The notes beneath the pieces are model-generated. The model saw nothing but the letters and a program-made list of their open reading frames with translations. It did not search any database and was not told where the DNA came from. Shown piece by piece: positions 24,824-33,757 of a DNA stretch of 64,000 bases. Numbering within the stretch: the stretch's first letter is position 1; each line of letters begins with the position of its first letter. A program made the translations under genes and the position numbers. The DNA comes from Vibrio intestinalis. Lineage in GTDB: Bacteria; Pseudomonadota; Gammaproteobacteria; Enterobacterales; Vibrionaceae. The stretch covers positions 24,558 to 88,557 of the forward strand of contig NZ_JANAVY020000017.1 in assembly GCF_025195085.2 (NCBI RefSeq), in the 5' to 3' direction.

Positions 24824-25187
24824 CTAACTGAGACATTGTAATTGTCATATTAATTCCGCCAAAACTCTATTCCGACACTATCCCCAGTTTTCTTGGGCTT
24901 CCCCGCCGAAAGGCGGGATTTTTTTGCCTGAGGGATTTAATTTTATAATGATTAGTTTAGTTTTTTGTTAAGCACTATGTTGCTTACATTCGGCTTACAA
25001 AAAACGCCTTGCAAAAGAAGTGGTTAAACGCAATTATCGCGCCCCTCATCGATAGGTTTGCAGTTTATAAATGTCAGGCGAACTATAGAGAGTTTGATTT
25101 ATCAGGTTTTATGCTGTTCGCTTTTTATAGGGATGTTGGATTCATACTCGTCGCAGACTTTTGTTATACGAACCAGTGCGAGGCATT
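24824..25187. other. gene-free stretch before the chemoreceptor gene
   Basis: It holds one intrinsic terminator near its left end and then a very AT-rich leader of about 260 bases before the chemoreceptor start codon. I see no sigma-28 (flagellar) promoter that I would defend and no gene. Confidence 0.5.
24902..24925 (+). terminator. intrinsic terminator upstream of the chemoreceptor gene
   Basis: CCCGCC-GAAA-GGCGGG followed by ATTTTTTT is a textbook terminator on the plus strand. Confidence 0.9.
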
Positions 25188-26801
25188 ATGAAAAATATCT
25201 CTACAAAACTATTATTGATTCCACTTCTTTTTTCCCTTTCATTGATAACAATCCATCTTTTAAATGAGTCTGTCACGCAGAAGGTGATGGAGCGCTTCGA
25301 ATCTGTTTATTTAGACCGTGTTGTTCCTCTTTCTGACCTAAAAAGAATTTCTGATTTGTATGCGGTGAACTTGATTGATGCCGCCAACAAACAACACATT
25401 GGTGCAATCAACAAAGCGCAGCTTGATTCGAGTGCGTTGAGTGCCATCAATGAAGCAAAAGCAATTTGGCAAGCGTACTTGAATACCACACTGACTGATA
25501 AAGAAGCACTAATCGCTAAAGGTCTTGATCTCAAACTTAAAGATGTGGAAGCCAAAGTGCCAACGATGTTGGTGCAGCATGAGAGTGGTGACCTAGACGA
25601 TGTAGAGTTGATCTCAGAGCTTTATTTATTAGTTGATGCTTTGGGTGAAGATCTTGGTTCACTAATCGAACTTCAACTTGATGTTTCTAGCAAGGAATTT
25701 GATACGTCACACCAAGAGTTAGATTCGGCGACTTTATGGGGTTGGGTGATTGTGATTATGACTTCACTCATGGTTTCCGCGCTGTCTTTTTGGTTTACAA
25801 ATCGAGAAGTAAAAAACCTGCCTAAAATTGTAGGATGGCTTAAAGAGTTGTCTGAAGGTCATGTTAATCAGCATCGTTTACAGAGCTGTAATAACGAGTT
25901 GGATAGCATCTCAGACTCTTTGATTACATTGTCCGAAAAGCTATCGGGCGTGATATCAGAGAGCCAAAGCGTTATGGATGCCATTCAAGTCAAGCAAGGC
26001 CAATCATTACAACTTGTGGAGAAAAACCGCGCAAACTCTTTCAGTGAACTGTCATCGATAGAGCAAGTTGCTACGGCCTCAACAGAGCTTGCTTCTACCG
26101 CAGATGATGTGGCGACTAACGCATTAAAGGCAGAAGATGCCACAGCCCAAGCCTCTAGTGTGATTGAGTCTAGTCAGTCTATATTGACTAACTCAACACA
26201 GACAACGGAGCAAATCAGCGAGTCAATTACTGAAGCTAAAGGGTTAGTGAATCAACTGCGTGAACACTCAGAAAATATCAATACTGTGGTTGAAGTGATC
26301 AATAACATTTCTGAGCAAACCAATTTATTGGCTTTGAATGCTGCAATTGAAGCAGCTCGCGCCGGTGAGCATGGCCGGGGATTTGCAGTCGTTGCAGATG
26401 AAGTAAGAGCTCTGGCTGCGAAGACCCAGCAATCAACGGTTGATATACAAAACATTATTTCTCAGCTTCAAGACCAATCAATGCTTGCTGATGATTCGAT
26501 GAGTAGAAATGTAGAATTGATGGAGTCGGCTAAGGCAGCAACATCAGAACTAGCTAATTCTTTTGATATTATCTCTCAGCAAGTTGAAGGTATTTCGGAT
26601 GTGAATGCGGTGGTGGCGACTGCTTCAGAAGAACAAAGCGTTGTAACACAAGATATTTCAAAGCAGCTTGAAGATATCAATACATTGGTTCAGCAAAACA
26701 TCCAAGGCATTGAAGAAAGCACGTTATCAAACCAAGAAGTGAATGCACTAGCTAAGCAGTTACAATCTAAGCTTGCCTTCTTTAAGGTCAGTGATAGATA
26801 G
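25188..26801 (+). CDS. methyl-accepting chemotaxis protein
   Basis: This membrane chemoreceptor signals through CheA/CheW. I start it at the ATG at 25188 (MKNISTKLLLIPLLFSL), giving 537 residues. A first helix (about 7-22) and a second (about 188-208) bracket a small helical periplasmic sensor domain of the four-helix-bundle class. The HAMP region is short and divergent. The cytoplasmic tip is canonical (NNISEQTNLLALNAAIEAARAG, GRGFAVVADEVRALA). There is no C-terminal pentapeptide for methylase docking. The ligand cannot be inferred. Confidence 0.92.
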   Translation: MKNISTKLLLIPLLFSLSLITIHLLNESVTQKVMERFESVYLDRVVPLSDLKRISDLYAVNLIDAANKQHIGAINKAQLDSSALSAINEAKAIWQAYLNTTLTDKEALIAKGLDLKLKDVEAKVPTMLVQHESGDLDDVELISELYLLVDALGEDLGSLIELQLDVSSKEFDTSHQELDSATLWGWVIVIMTSLMVSALSFWFTNREVKNLPKIVGWLKELSEGHVNQHRLQSCNNELDSISDSLITLSEKLSGVISESQSVMDAIQVKQGQSLQLVEKNRANSFSELSSIEQVATASTELASTADDVATNALKAEDATAQASSVIESSQSILTNSTQTTEQISESITEAKGLVNQLREHSENINTVVEVINNISEQTNLLALNAAIEAARAGEHGRGFAVVADEVRALAAKTQQSTVDIQNIISQLQDQSMLADDSMSRNVELMESAKAATSELANSFDIISQQVEGISDVNAVVATASEEQSVVTQDISKQLEDINTLVQQNIQGIEESTLSNQEVNALAKQLQSKLAFFKVSDR

Positions 26802-26826
26802 TGATTTAATGGCACTAACAGAGATT

Positions 26827-26857
26827 AAAAACCACCAGCTTATCTGGTGGTTTTTTT
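26827..26857 (+). terminator. intrinsic terminator after the chemoreceptor gene
   Basis: CCACCAG and CTGGTGG, extended by AAAA/TTTT, form the stem, followed by a run of seven T. Confidence 0.9.
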
Positions 26858-26938
26858 AGTTATGAGAGCGACTTTTCGTGATGTAGTCTAAAAAGGTACT
26901 ATAGAAGACGCGAATTATTCGAACTAAGTGGGAAGCGA

Positions 26939-27880
26939 GTGGAACTAGAAGACATCTATCGTCGAGATTTGAATTTGTTAGTCGCACTGCGCGTGCTGAT
27001 TGAAGAGAGCAGTGTCAGCAAGGCTGCAAATCGTCTCAACTTAAGTCAGTCGGCCATGAGCCGTGTGTTAGGCCGTCTGCGCAGCCTGCTTGATGACCCT
27101 TTGTTTACTCGCCAAGGCCAACAACTAATCCCGACAGAAAAAGCGCTAGAAATTGATGCGGCATTGGGTGAACCTTTAGAATCTCTGCGCCAATTGTTGG
27201 CTCCGATGGAGTTTGACCCGCAGAGTTGCGACCAAACTTTTACGATTGCGACCACTGACTATGCGATGCAAACCATCTTGCCATTCGCTTTGCCACGTAT
27301 TTACCAAGAAGCACCCAATGTGTCGTTTAACTTCTTACCTTTGCAGCATGACCGCTTAGCGGATCAGCTTACCTACGAAGGTGCAGACTTAGCCATTTGT
27401 CGCCCGACAGGGCCTGTCGATCCATTGCGCAGTGAAATACTCGGCCGAGTGGGGGTGTTTTGTTTGTTGTCGAAGCAGCATCCACTCGCAGATAAAGAGA
27501 TGAACTTGGCGGATTATCTGAGTTATCCGCACGCGATGATCGCAATTAGTGATGGAGTCAAAGCGCTGATAGAGCAAGCATTGGTTGATCAACCGAAACG
27601 TAAAATGGTGTTGCGTGCTTATCATTTAGAAGCAGCGCTCGCGATAGTTGATACCATGCCGCTGATTATTACCGTGCCTGCAGACTTAGCGTATTTAGTT
27701 TCTGAACGTTATGACTTGGTGGTTAAGCCATTACCATTTCAGTTCACGCCGTTTGATTATTCGATGATTTGGCACGCGCGCTGCGAGCACTCACCAGCTC
27801 AAGAGTGGTTACGCTCAATCGTAAAAGAAGAGTGTAGTCGCCTGATCGCCAAACGGATTGAGGATATGGGGCTAGAGTAG
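26939..27880 (+). CDS. LysR-family transcriptional regulator
   Basis: This 313-residue regulator has an N-terminal winged helix-turn-helix: RRDLNLLVALRVLIEESSVSKAANRLNLSQSAMSRVLGRL, read in pieces as LLVALRVL, SVSKAANRLNLSQSAMSRVL (about residues 9-46). A C-terminal type 2 periplasmic-binding-like sensor domain follows. The start codon is GTG after GGAAGCGAG. It is convergent with acuI, sharing a terminator, so there is no direct hint of its target. The sensor resembles the group that includes NodD/LeuO-like proteins, but the effector is unknown. Confidence 0.9.
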   Translation: MELEDIYRRDLNLLVALRVLIEESSVSKAANRLNLSQSAMSRVLGRLRSLLDDPLFTRQGQQLIPTEKALEIDAALGEPLESLRQLLAPMEFDPQSCDQTFTIATTDYAMQTILPFALPRIYQEAPNVSFNFLPLQHDRLADQLTYEGADLAICRPTGPVDPLRSEILGRVGVFCLLSKQHPLADKEMNLADYLSYPHAMIAISDGVKALIEQALVDQPKRKMVLRAYHLEAALAIVDTMPLIITVPADLAYLVSERYDLVVKPLPFQFTPFDYSMIWHARCEHSPAQEWLRSIVKEECSRLIAKRIEDMGLE

Positions 27881-27906
27881 CGTTCAATTAAAAAAATTCA
27901 GATAAC

Positions 27907-27931
27907 AAAAGAGCCAGCATTGCTGGCTCTT
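27907..27931. terminator. bidirectional terminator between the LysR gene and acuI
   Basis: AAGAGCCAGC and GCTGGCTCTT form a perfect 10-bp stem with a three-base loop between convergent genes. Confidence 0.85.
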
Positions 27932-27954
27932 AATCTAACTAAACAAACTATCGA

Positions 27955-28935
27955 TTATAGTTTGATCACTACTCGGCCTGTTACTTGGCCATTGGTGATG
28001 TCTTCAGCGTATTTAGGCGCTTCTTCTAGTGCTACTTCAGTACATGCTTGCTCAAAGTAACTGTCTGGTAGTAGCTCTACGAGTTTCTCCCATGCTGCAA
28101 TGCGTTTTTCAGTTGGGCAAGACACAGAGTCCACACCTTGTAGGCGCACGTTACGCAGAATGAATGGCATAACTGTGGTTGGTAGGTCAAAGCCACCAGC
28201 TAGACCACACGCTGCTACAGCACTGTTGTAATCCATTTGAGCCAGTACTTTTGCTAGCACTTTGCTGCCTACGGTATCAACCGCACCGGCCCATACTTGC
28301 TTTTCAAGTGGACGCGCTGGTTCTTCAAATTCCGCGCGGTCAATGATGCGGCTTGCACCAAGTTTCTCTAGTAGTGGTCCATTTTGTTCAATACGACCTG
28401 TTACCGCAGCGACTTTGTAGCCTAGCGCTGAAAGCAGTGATACCGCTACCGAACCTACACCGCCACTTGCGCCAGTAACAAGTACTTCACCAGCTTCTGG
28501 TTTAACACCAGCATCTAATAGTGCTTGAACACATAGCATTGCAGTAAAGCCTGCAGTGCCTACCATCATGGCTTTTTTGCTATCCAAACCGTTTGGTAGT
28601 GGAACAAGCCAATCTGCTTTTAGGCGAGCACGTTGTGCCATGCCGCCCCAATGGTTTTCGCCTACGCCCCAACCTGTCAGAACAACTTTGTCACCTGCTT
28701 GGTAGCGACCATCTTCAGAGCTGACTACTGTACCTGCAAGGTCAATACCCGGAACCATAGGGAAGTTACGAATGATCTTGCCTTTACCTGTGATAGCAAG
28801 GCCATCTTTGTAGTTTAGAGATGAGTAGTCGACATCAATGAGAACATCGCCTTCTGGCAATTGTGCTTCGTCGATTTGTTCGATAGTCGCTAAGGTGCGT
28901 TTGTCTTCTTGATTTAGGATCAGAGCGTTAAACAT
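27955..28935 (-). CDS. acuI: acryloyl-CoA reductase AcuI (YhdH family)
   Basis: This NADPH-dependent medium-chain reductase converts the toxic electrophile acryloyl-CoA to propionyl-CoA, a step in dimethylsulfoniopropionate and 3-hydroxypropionate breakdown. I start it at 28935 (MFNALILNQEDKRT) because GGAGAT precedes it; this gives 326 residues, like E. coli YhdH. The nucleotide-binding motif is TGASGGVGSVAVSLL (about residue 153). The substrate-domain motif GIDLAGTVVSSEDGRYQAGD is typical. It is monocistronic. Confidence 0.9.
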   Translation of the reverse strand: MFNALILNQEDKRTLATIEQIDEAQLPEGDVLIDVDYSSLNYKDGLAITGKGKIIRNFPMVPGIDLAGTVVSSEDGRYQAGDKVVLTGWGVGENHWGGMAQRARLKADWLVPLPNGLDSKKAMMVGTAGFTAMLCVQALLDAGVKPEAGEVLVTGASGGVGSVAVSLLSALGYKVAAVTGRIEQNGPLLEKLGASRIIDRAEFEEPARPLEKQVWAGAVDTVGSKVLAKVLAQMDYNSAVAACGLAGGFDLPTTVMPFILRNVRLQGVDSVSCPTEKRIAAWEKLVELLPDSYFEQACTEVALEEAPKYAEDITNGQVTGRVVIKL

Positions 28936-29072
28936 TTGATATCTCCGCATATATGCAGCAATTGAATTAGGTCTAGTTTAGTCGTGTTTGGTCTATGACT
29001 GAAATGAAACTTTAGCATTTAATGTATGCGTTATACGCATGGATAGTTTGGCTAACTTATTGAGAATAGAAC

Positions 29073-29097
29073 AAAGCCAGTCAATCGACTGGCTTTT
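29073..29097 (-). terminator. terminator after the ilv operon
   Basis: AAAGCCAGTC and GACTGGCTTT form a perfect 10-bp stem with a four-base loop, ten bases after the ilvA stop on the minus strand. It can also act in the other direction. Confidence 0.8.
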
Positions 29098-29106
29098 ATA
29101 CGCAGA

Positions 29107-30648
29107 TTAGGACAAAAAGAACTGATAGGAAGGATTATCGGTTTCGTCTTTGCATTGATAGCCCAGCTCACGTAAGTGAGCAGAGAAGCGGGTTAAGTCG
29201 CTATCGTCTAGCTCAAAACCACACAATACTCGGCCATAATCAGCGCCGTGGTTGCGATAATTGAATAAGCTGATGTTCCAGTGAGTGCCTAGGGTGCTTA
29301 AGAATTTAAGCAATGCGCCCGGGTATTCTGGAAACTCAAAACTATATAACCTTTCTTTGAGTGGCTTAGATGGTTTGCCACCAATCATATAGCGCACGTG
29401 TAGCTTGGCCATTTCATCGTCCGAGAGATCAACCACTGGGTAACCACCCGCACGAAGATCTTGAATAATATTATCCAACTCTTCTTGGCCGCCATTAAGA
29501 CGTACACCCACGAAGATGTTCGCCAGAGAGTCGTCGTTATAGCGATAGTTAAACTCGGTGACGGCTCGGCCGCCAATGATGTTACAGAACTCAAAGAAGG
29601 CACCTTGACGCTCAGGAATCGTTACAGCTAGTAAGCCTTCACGTTTCTCACCAAGTTCACATCGCTCAGAGACATAACGCAAACCATGGAAGTTAGTGTT
29701 AGCACCTGAAAGCACGGTGCCTAGCTGTTTGCCTTTTAGTTGCTGCTGATCGGCATACTTCTTCAAACCAGCTAGTGCCAGAGCACCTGATGGTTCAGCG
29801 ATTGCACGTGTATCTTCAAAGATATCTTTCACCGCTGCGCAGATTTCATCACTCGAAACGCTGATATGACCATCAATGTATTGCTGGCAAAGACGGAAGG
29901 TCTCTTCGCCAATGCGCTTAACGGCCACACCATCAGCAAACATGCTGACTTGGTCTAGCACCACTGGCTCGCCCGCGTCTAATGCCGCTTTTAGGCAAGC
30001 GGAATCTTCTGGCTCAACCGCAATCACTTTGATTTCAGGCATCAGTTGTTTGACTAATACCGCTACACCGGCTGCTAAACCGCCGCCACCAACAGGGACA
30101 AAGATATAATCGAGATGGCCATTTTGCTGCAACATCTCCATGCCAATGGTTCCTTGGCCTGCGATCACTAATGGGTGATCAAAGGGAGGCACGAAGGTAT
30201 AGCCATGTAGATTTGATAGACGCTCTGCTTCTGCTTTAGCTTCATCAAAGTTGCTGCCGTGTAATACCACGTTGCCACCAAAACCACGTACCGCCTCTAC
30301 TTTAATATCAGGCGTGGTTTTCGGCATCACAATGGTGGTTTTGGTACCCAATTTAGCGCCAGACAGCGCCATACCTTGGGCATGGTTACCTGCAGATGCG
30401 GCAATCACACCAGCGGCTTTTTGCTGCTCTGTCAGGCTTGATACCATGTTGTATGCGCCGCGCAGTTTAAACGAGTGAACGGGTTGGCGATCTTCGCGTT
30501 TAATTTGCACCTCATTGCCGATACGTTCAGAGAGGCGAGGCATTTCTTGCAGCGGCGTGACTGTCGCTACTTCATACACGGGGGCGCGGAGAACCTGACG
30601 CAGATAATCTGCGCCAGATTGTTTGGGTTGTGAATTAGCATCACTCAT
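29107..30648 (-). CDS. ilvA: threonine ammonia-lyase, biosynthetic
   Basis: IlvA deaminates threonine to 2-oxobutanoate, the committed step of isoleucine synthesis, and is feedback-inhibited by isoleucine. The 513-residue length fits the biosynthetic form. The PLP lysine is in PVHSFKLRGAYNM (about residue 61), the glycine loop in VPVGGGGLAAGV, and two C-terminal ACT-like regulatory repeats (about 335-510) are present. It is the last gene of ilvGMEDA, three bases after ilvD. Confidence 0.97.
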   Translation of the reverse strand: MSDANSQPKQSGADYLRQVLRAPVYEVATVTPLQEMPRLSERIGNEVQIKREDRQPVHSFKLRGAYNMVSSLTEQQKAAGVIAASAGNHAQGMALSGAKLGTKTTIVMPKTTPDIKVEAVRGFGGNVVLHGSNFDEAKAEAERLSNLHGYTFVPPFDHPLVIAGQGTIGMEMLQQNGHLDYIFVPVGGGGLAAGVAVLVKQLMPEIKVIAVEPEDSACLKAALDAGEPVVLDQVSMFADGVAVKRIGEETFRLCQQYIDGHISVSSDEICAAVKDIFEDTRAIAEPSGALALAGLKKYADQQQLKGKQLGTVLSGANTNFHGLRYVSERCELGEKREGLLAVTIPERQGAFFEFCNIIGGRAVTEFNYRYNDDSLANIFVGVRLNGGQEELDNIIQDLRAGGYPVVDLSDDEMAKLHVRYMIGGKPSKPLKERLYSFEFPEYPGALLKFLSTLGTHWNISLFNYRNHGADYGRVLCGFELDDSDLTRFSAHLRELGYQCKDETDNPSYQFFLS

Positions 30649-30651
30649 GGG

Positions 30652-32493
30652 CTAGCCCTCAAGGATAGACTTATCGCGTACAGCACCTTTGTCTGCACTG
30701 GTTGCCATGCTTGCATACGCTTTTAGTGCAAAAGAAACTTCACGTTGACGGTTGGCAGGTTTCCAACCTAGTTCATCTTGTTTAGCTCGGCGTGCAGCTA
30801 ATTCCTCTTCAGACACATCTAAGGTGATCGAACGGTTTGGAATGTCGATGGTGATGATATCGCCACCTTTTACTAAACCAATCGTACCGCCACTTGCCGC
30901 TTCTGGTGAGGTGTGGCCAATGGAAAGGCCTGATGTACCACCTGAGAAACGACCATCAGTGAGTAGCGCACATGATTTACCCAGCCCCATCGATTTAAGG
31001 TAAGTGGTTGGGTACAGCATTTCTTGCATGCCCGGGCCACCCTTTGGACCTTCATAGCGAATCACAACCACTTCACCGGCTTTTACTTTGCCGCCAAGAA
31101 TGCCTTCAACCGCAGTATCTTGGCTTTCAAATACAATCGCTGGGCCTTGGAAGGTGAGGTTTTCTTCGTCTACACCCGCGGTTTTAACGATGCAGCCATC
31201 TACAGCGATGTTGCCTGAAAGTACGGCTAGGCCACCTTCTTGGCTAAAGGCGTGTTCGCGTTTACGAATACAACCATTTTCGCGGTCATCATCAAGACGA
31301 TCCCAACGACAATCTTGTGAAAAAGCTTTGGTGGTACGAATACCAGCAGGGCCTGCACGGAAAAACTTAAGTACCGCTTCATCTTCGGTTTGCATGATGT
31401 CGTATTGGGCTAGTTGGTCTCTCATCGTGAGGCCAAGTACCGTGCTGGTATCACCATTGATAAGGCCTGCGCGATCTAGCTCGCCAAGAATTGCCATTAC
31501 ACCACCTGCGCGGTGTACATCTTCCATGTGGTATTTCTGAGTCGACGGTGCCACTTTACAAAGGTGTGGTACGCGGCGAGACATCTCATCGATGTCCGTC
31601 ATGTTGAAATCGATGTCACCTTCTTGAGCCGCTGCCAATAGGTGCAGAACCGTGTTACTTGAGCCGCCCATTGCAATATCAAGTGCCATTGCGTTTTCGA
31701 ATGAGGCGCGGCACGCGATGTTGCGTGGCAGAGCCGATTCATCATCTTGCTGGTAGTAACGTTTGGTTAGTTCAACAATGCGTTTACCTGCGTTAATGAA
31801 TAGCGCTTCACGGTCAGCGTGAGTGGCCAGCATAGAGCCATTACCCGGTTGAGAAAGGCCAAGCGCTTCAGTAAGACAGTTCATTGAGTTGGCAGTGAAC
31901 ATTCCTGAACATGAACCACAGGTAGGGCATGCAGAACGTTCTACTTGTTGGCTTTGCTCGTCAGAGACGGTTGGATCGGCACCTTGAATCATGGCATCAA
32001 CAAGGTCGAGCTTGATCAGTTGGTCGGAAAGCTTGGTTTTACCCGCTTCCATCGGGCCACCAGAAACAAAGATGACCGGAATGTTGAGGCGCATTGCAGC
32101 CATCATCATTCCCGGAGTGATTTTGTCACAGTTGGAAATACATACCATGGCATCAGCGCAGTGTGCATTAACCATGTACTCGACTGAGTCAGCGATTAGC
32201 TCACGAGATGGCAGTGAGTAAAGCATACCGCCGTGACCCATTGCGATACCGTCATCGACTGCAATGGTATTGAATTCTTTGGCGATCCCGCCTGCTTTTT
32301 CAATTTCACCAGCAACTAATTGGCCCATATCTTTTAAATGCACGTGGCCGGGTACAAATTGGGTAAATGAGTTTACGACGGCAATAATAGGCTTACCGAA
32401 GTCCTCTTCTTTTACGCCTGTCGCTCGCCATAGTGCGCGCGCACCCGCCATGTTGCGGCCGTGGGTGGTGGTGGCCGATCTGTATTTAGGCAT
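30652..32493 (-). CDS. ilvD: dihydroxy-acid dehydratase
   Basis: IlvD is an iron-sulfur dehydratase making 2-oxoisovalerate and 2-oxo-3-methylvalerate. The 613-residue product starts MPKYRSATTTHGRNMAGARAL. The cluster-binding cysteines are visible in CISNCDKITPGMMMA (about residue 122) and CPTCGSCSGMFTANSMNCL (about 195). The C-terminal LTDGRFSGGTSGLSIGH motif is also conserved. It lies between ilvE and ilvA with short gaps. Confidence 0.97.
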   Translation of the reverse strand: MPKYRSATTTHGRNMAGARALWRATGVKEEDFGKPIIAVVNSFTQFVPGHVHLKDMGQLVAGEIEKAGGIAKEFNTIAVDDGIAMGHGGMLYSLPSRELIADSVEYMVNAHCADAMVCISNCDKITPGMMMAAMRLNIPVIFVSGGPMEAGKTKLSDQLIKLDLVDAMIQGADPTVSDEQSQQVERSACPTCGSCSGMFTANSMNCLTEALGLSQPGNGSMLATHADREALFINAGKRIVELTKRYYQQDDESALPRNIACRASFENAMALDIAMGGSSNTVLHLLAAAQEGDIDFNMTDIDEMSRRVPHLCKVAPSTQKYHMEDVHRAGGVMAILGELDRAGLINGDTSTVLGLTMRDQLAQYDIMQTEDEAVLKFFRAGPAGIRTTKAFSQDCRWDRLDDDRENGCIRKREHAFSQEGGLAVLSGNIAVDGCIVKTAGVDEENLTFQGPAIVFESQDTAVEGILGGKVKAGEVVVIRYEGPKGGPGMQEMLYPTTYLKSMGLGKSCALLTDGRFSGGTSGLSIGHTSPEAASGGTIGLVKGGDIITIDIPNRSITLDVSEEELAARRAKQDELGWKPANRQREVSFALKAYASMATSADKGAVRDKSILEG

Positions 32494-32507
32494 ATCCTTG
32501 TCCTCTA

Positions 32508-33458
32508 CTACTTGGCTGAGTTCTGTTGTTCAGGGTATACGTAATCTAACCAACCCCATTTATCTTCTGTGGTGCCATTAAACAGACCGAAGTATGCCTC
32601 TTGAACCGCTTTCGTGATTGGACCGCGTTTACCGCTGCCCACTTCAATTTTGTCTACTGTACTTACCGGCACAACTTCCGCGGCTGTGCCTGTCATGAAG
32701 ACTTCATCCGCAAGGTATAGCGCTTCACGGGCGATGTTGGCTTCACGCACTTCGTAACCCATTTCGCGTGCGAGCGTCATGATTGAATCACGAGTGATAC
32801 CAGGCAGGATTGCACTAGTAGCTGGTGGCGTGGTGATGACTTTGTCTTTCACGACAAAGATGTTTTCACCAGCACCTTCTGAAAGGTAACCATCAACGCT
32901 GAGAGCAATACCTTCATCGTAGCCGTGGCGACGCGCTTCACCGCCAACCAGCAGTGAAGAAAGGTAGTTACCGCCAGCTTTAGCAGCGGTAGGGATTGTG
33001 TTTGGTGCTGCGCGGTTCCAGCTAGAGATCATCGCATCAACGCCCTTTTCAAGAGCCTCTTCACCAAGGTAAGAACCCCATGGGAATGCTGCGATGATCA
33101 GATCCATTTCGGTATCAGCGGGTGGACATACACCAAGGCCAACGTTGCCAACAAAGCCTAGTGGGCGAATGTATGCATTGTCGAGCTTGTTTTGGCGCAG
33201 TGTTTCGCGGGTTGCTTCCATGATCTCATCTACTGAGTAAGGGATAGGGAAGCGGTAAATCTTCGCGGAATCTTTAAGTCGTTGTGCGTGCTCGCGGTGA
33301 CGGAAGACAATAGGGCCTTTTGGCGTGTTGTAACAACGTACCCCTTCAAACACAGATGTACCGTAGTGCATTGCGTGAGTCAGTACGTGAACGTTCGCTT
33401 CTGCCCAAGGAACCATTTCACCGTTAAACCAAATATAGTCTGCAGTTTTTGTTGCCAT
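32508..33458 (-). CDS. ilvE: branched-chain amino acid aminotransferase
   Basis: IlvE is the fold-type IV PLP transaminase for the last step of valine, isoleucine and leucine synthesis. I start it at 33458 (MATKTADYIWFNGEMVPW), which has GGAAGG upstream and gives 316 residues; an upstream in-frame ATG lacks homology. Motifs include HAMHYGTSVFEGVRCY, the PLP lysine in AAKAGGNYLSS and DGYLSEGAGENIFVV. It follows ilvM by 13 bases. Confidence 0.97.
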   Translation of the reverse strand: MATKTADYIWFNGEMVPWAEANVHVLTHAMHYGTSVFEGVRCYNTPKGPIVFRHREHAQRLKDSAKIYRFPIPYSVDEIMEATRETLRQNKLDNAYIRPLGFVGNVGLGVCPPADTEMDLIIAAFPWGSYLGEEALEKGVDAMISSWNRAAPNTIPTAAKAGGNYLSSLLVGGEARRHGYDEGIALSVDGYLSEGAGENIFVVKDKVITTPPATSAILPGITRDSIMTLAREMGYEVREANIAREALYLADEVFMTGTAAEVVPVSTVDKIEVGSGKRGPITKAVQEAYFGLFNGTTEDKWGWLDYVYPEQQNSAK

Positions 33459-33471
33459 TGTATTGCCTTCC

Positions 33472-33756
33472 TTATGCACAAATTTTTTGTTGTAAATTGT
33501 TGTTGGGTAGTTGGTCGTTCGCGATTTGGGTAACGGCTACCTTGCGAACATCCCATAATTTTTCAATTTGATTGGTGAGAAACGAAATCGGGCGATCGCT
33601 ATCGACGATGATCTCAACGCTGGCGACTTTACTCTCATGGTTTTGTGTTGCTGCCACTTGTTTGATGATAAAACCGCGATGGCGAATGACACGTAGAACA
33701 CGCTCTAACAATACCGGTTTATCATCTGCTTTGATGTCGAGTAGGTATCTTTCCAT
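33472..33756 (-). CDS. ilvM: acetolactate synthase II, small regulatory subunit
   Basis: IlvM is the ACT-domain subunit that stabilises and activates AHAS II. I start it at 33756 (MERYLLDIKADDKPVLLERVLRV, in pieces), with GGAGAAC upstream, giving 94 residues. Its start codon directly abuts the ilvG stop, so translation is probably coupled. The ACT pattern PVLLERVLRVIRHRG is seen at residues 12-26. Confidence 0.94.
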   Translation of the reverse strand: MERYLLDIKADDKPVLLERVLRVIRHRGFIIKQVAATQNHESKVASVEIIVDSDRPISFLTNQIEKLWDVRKVAVTQIANDQLPNNNLQQKICA

Positions 33757-33757
33757 T

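Noticed and set aside
25009..25191. A 60-codon frame before the chemoreceptor gene
   Set aside because: No ribosome site, poor composition, and it lies in the likely promoter and leader of the chemoreceptor gene.
31088..31540. A 150-codon frame opposite ilvD
   Set aside because: It is antisense to a well conserved gene; Ser/Arg-rich composition is typical of shadow frames.
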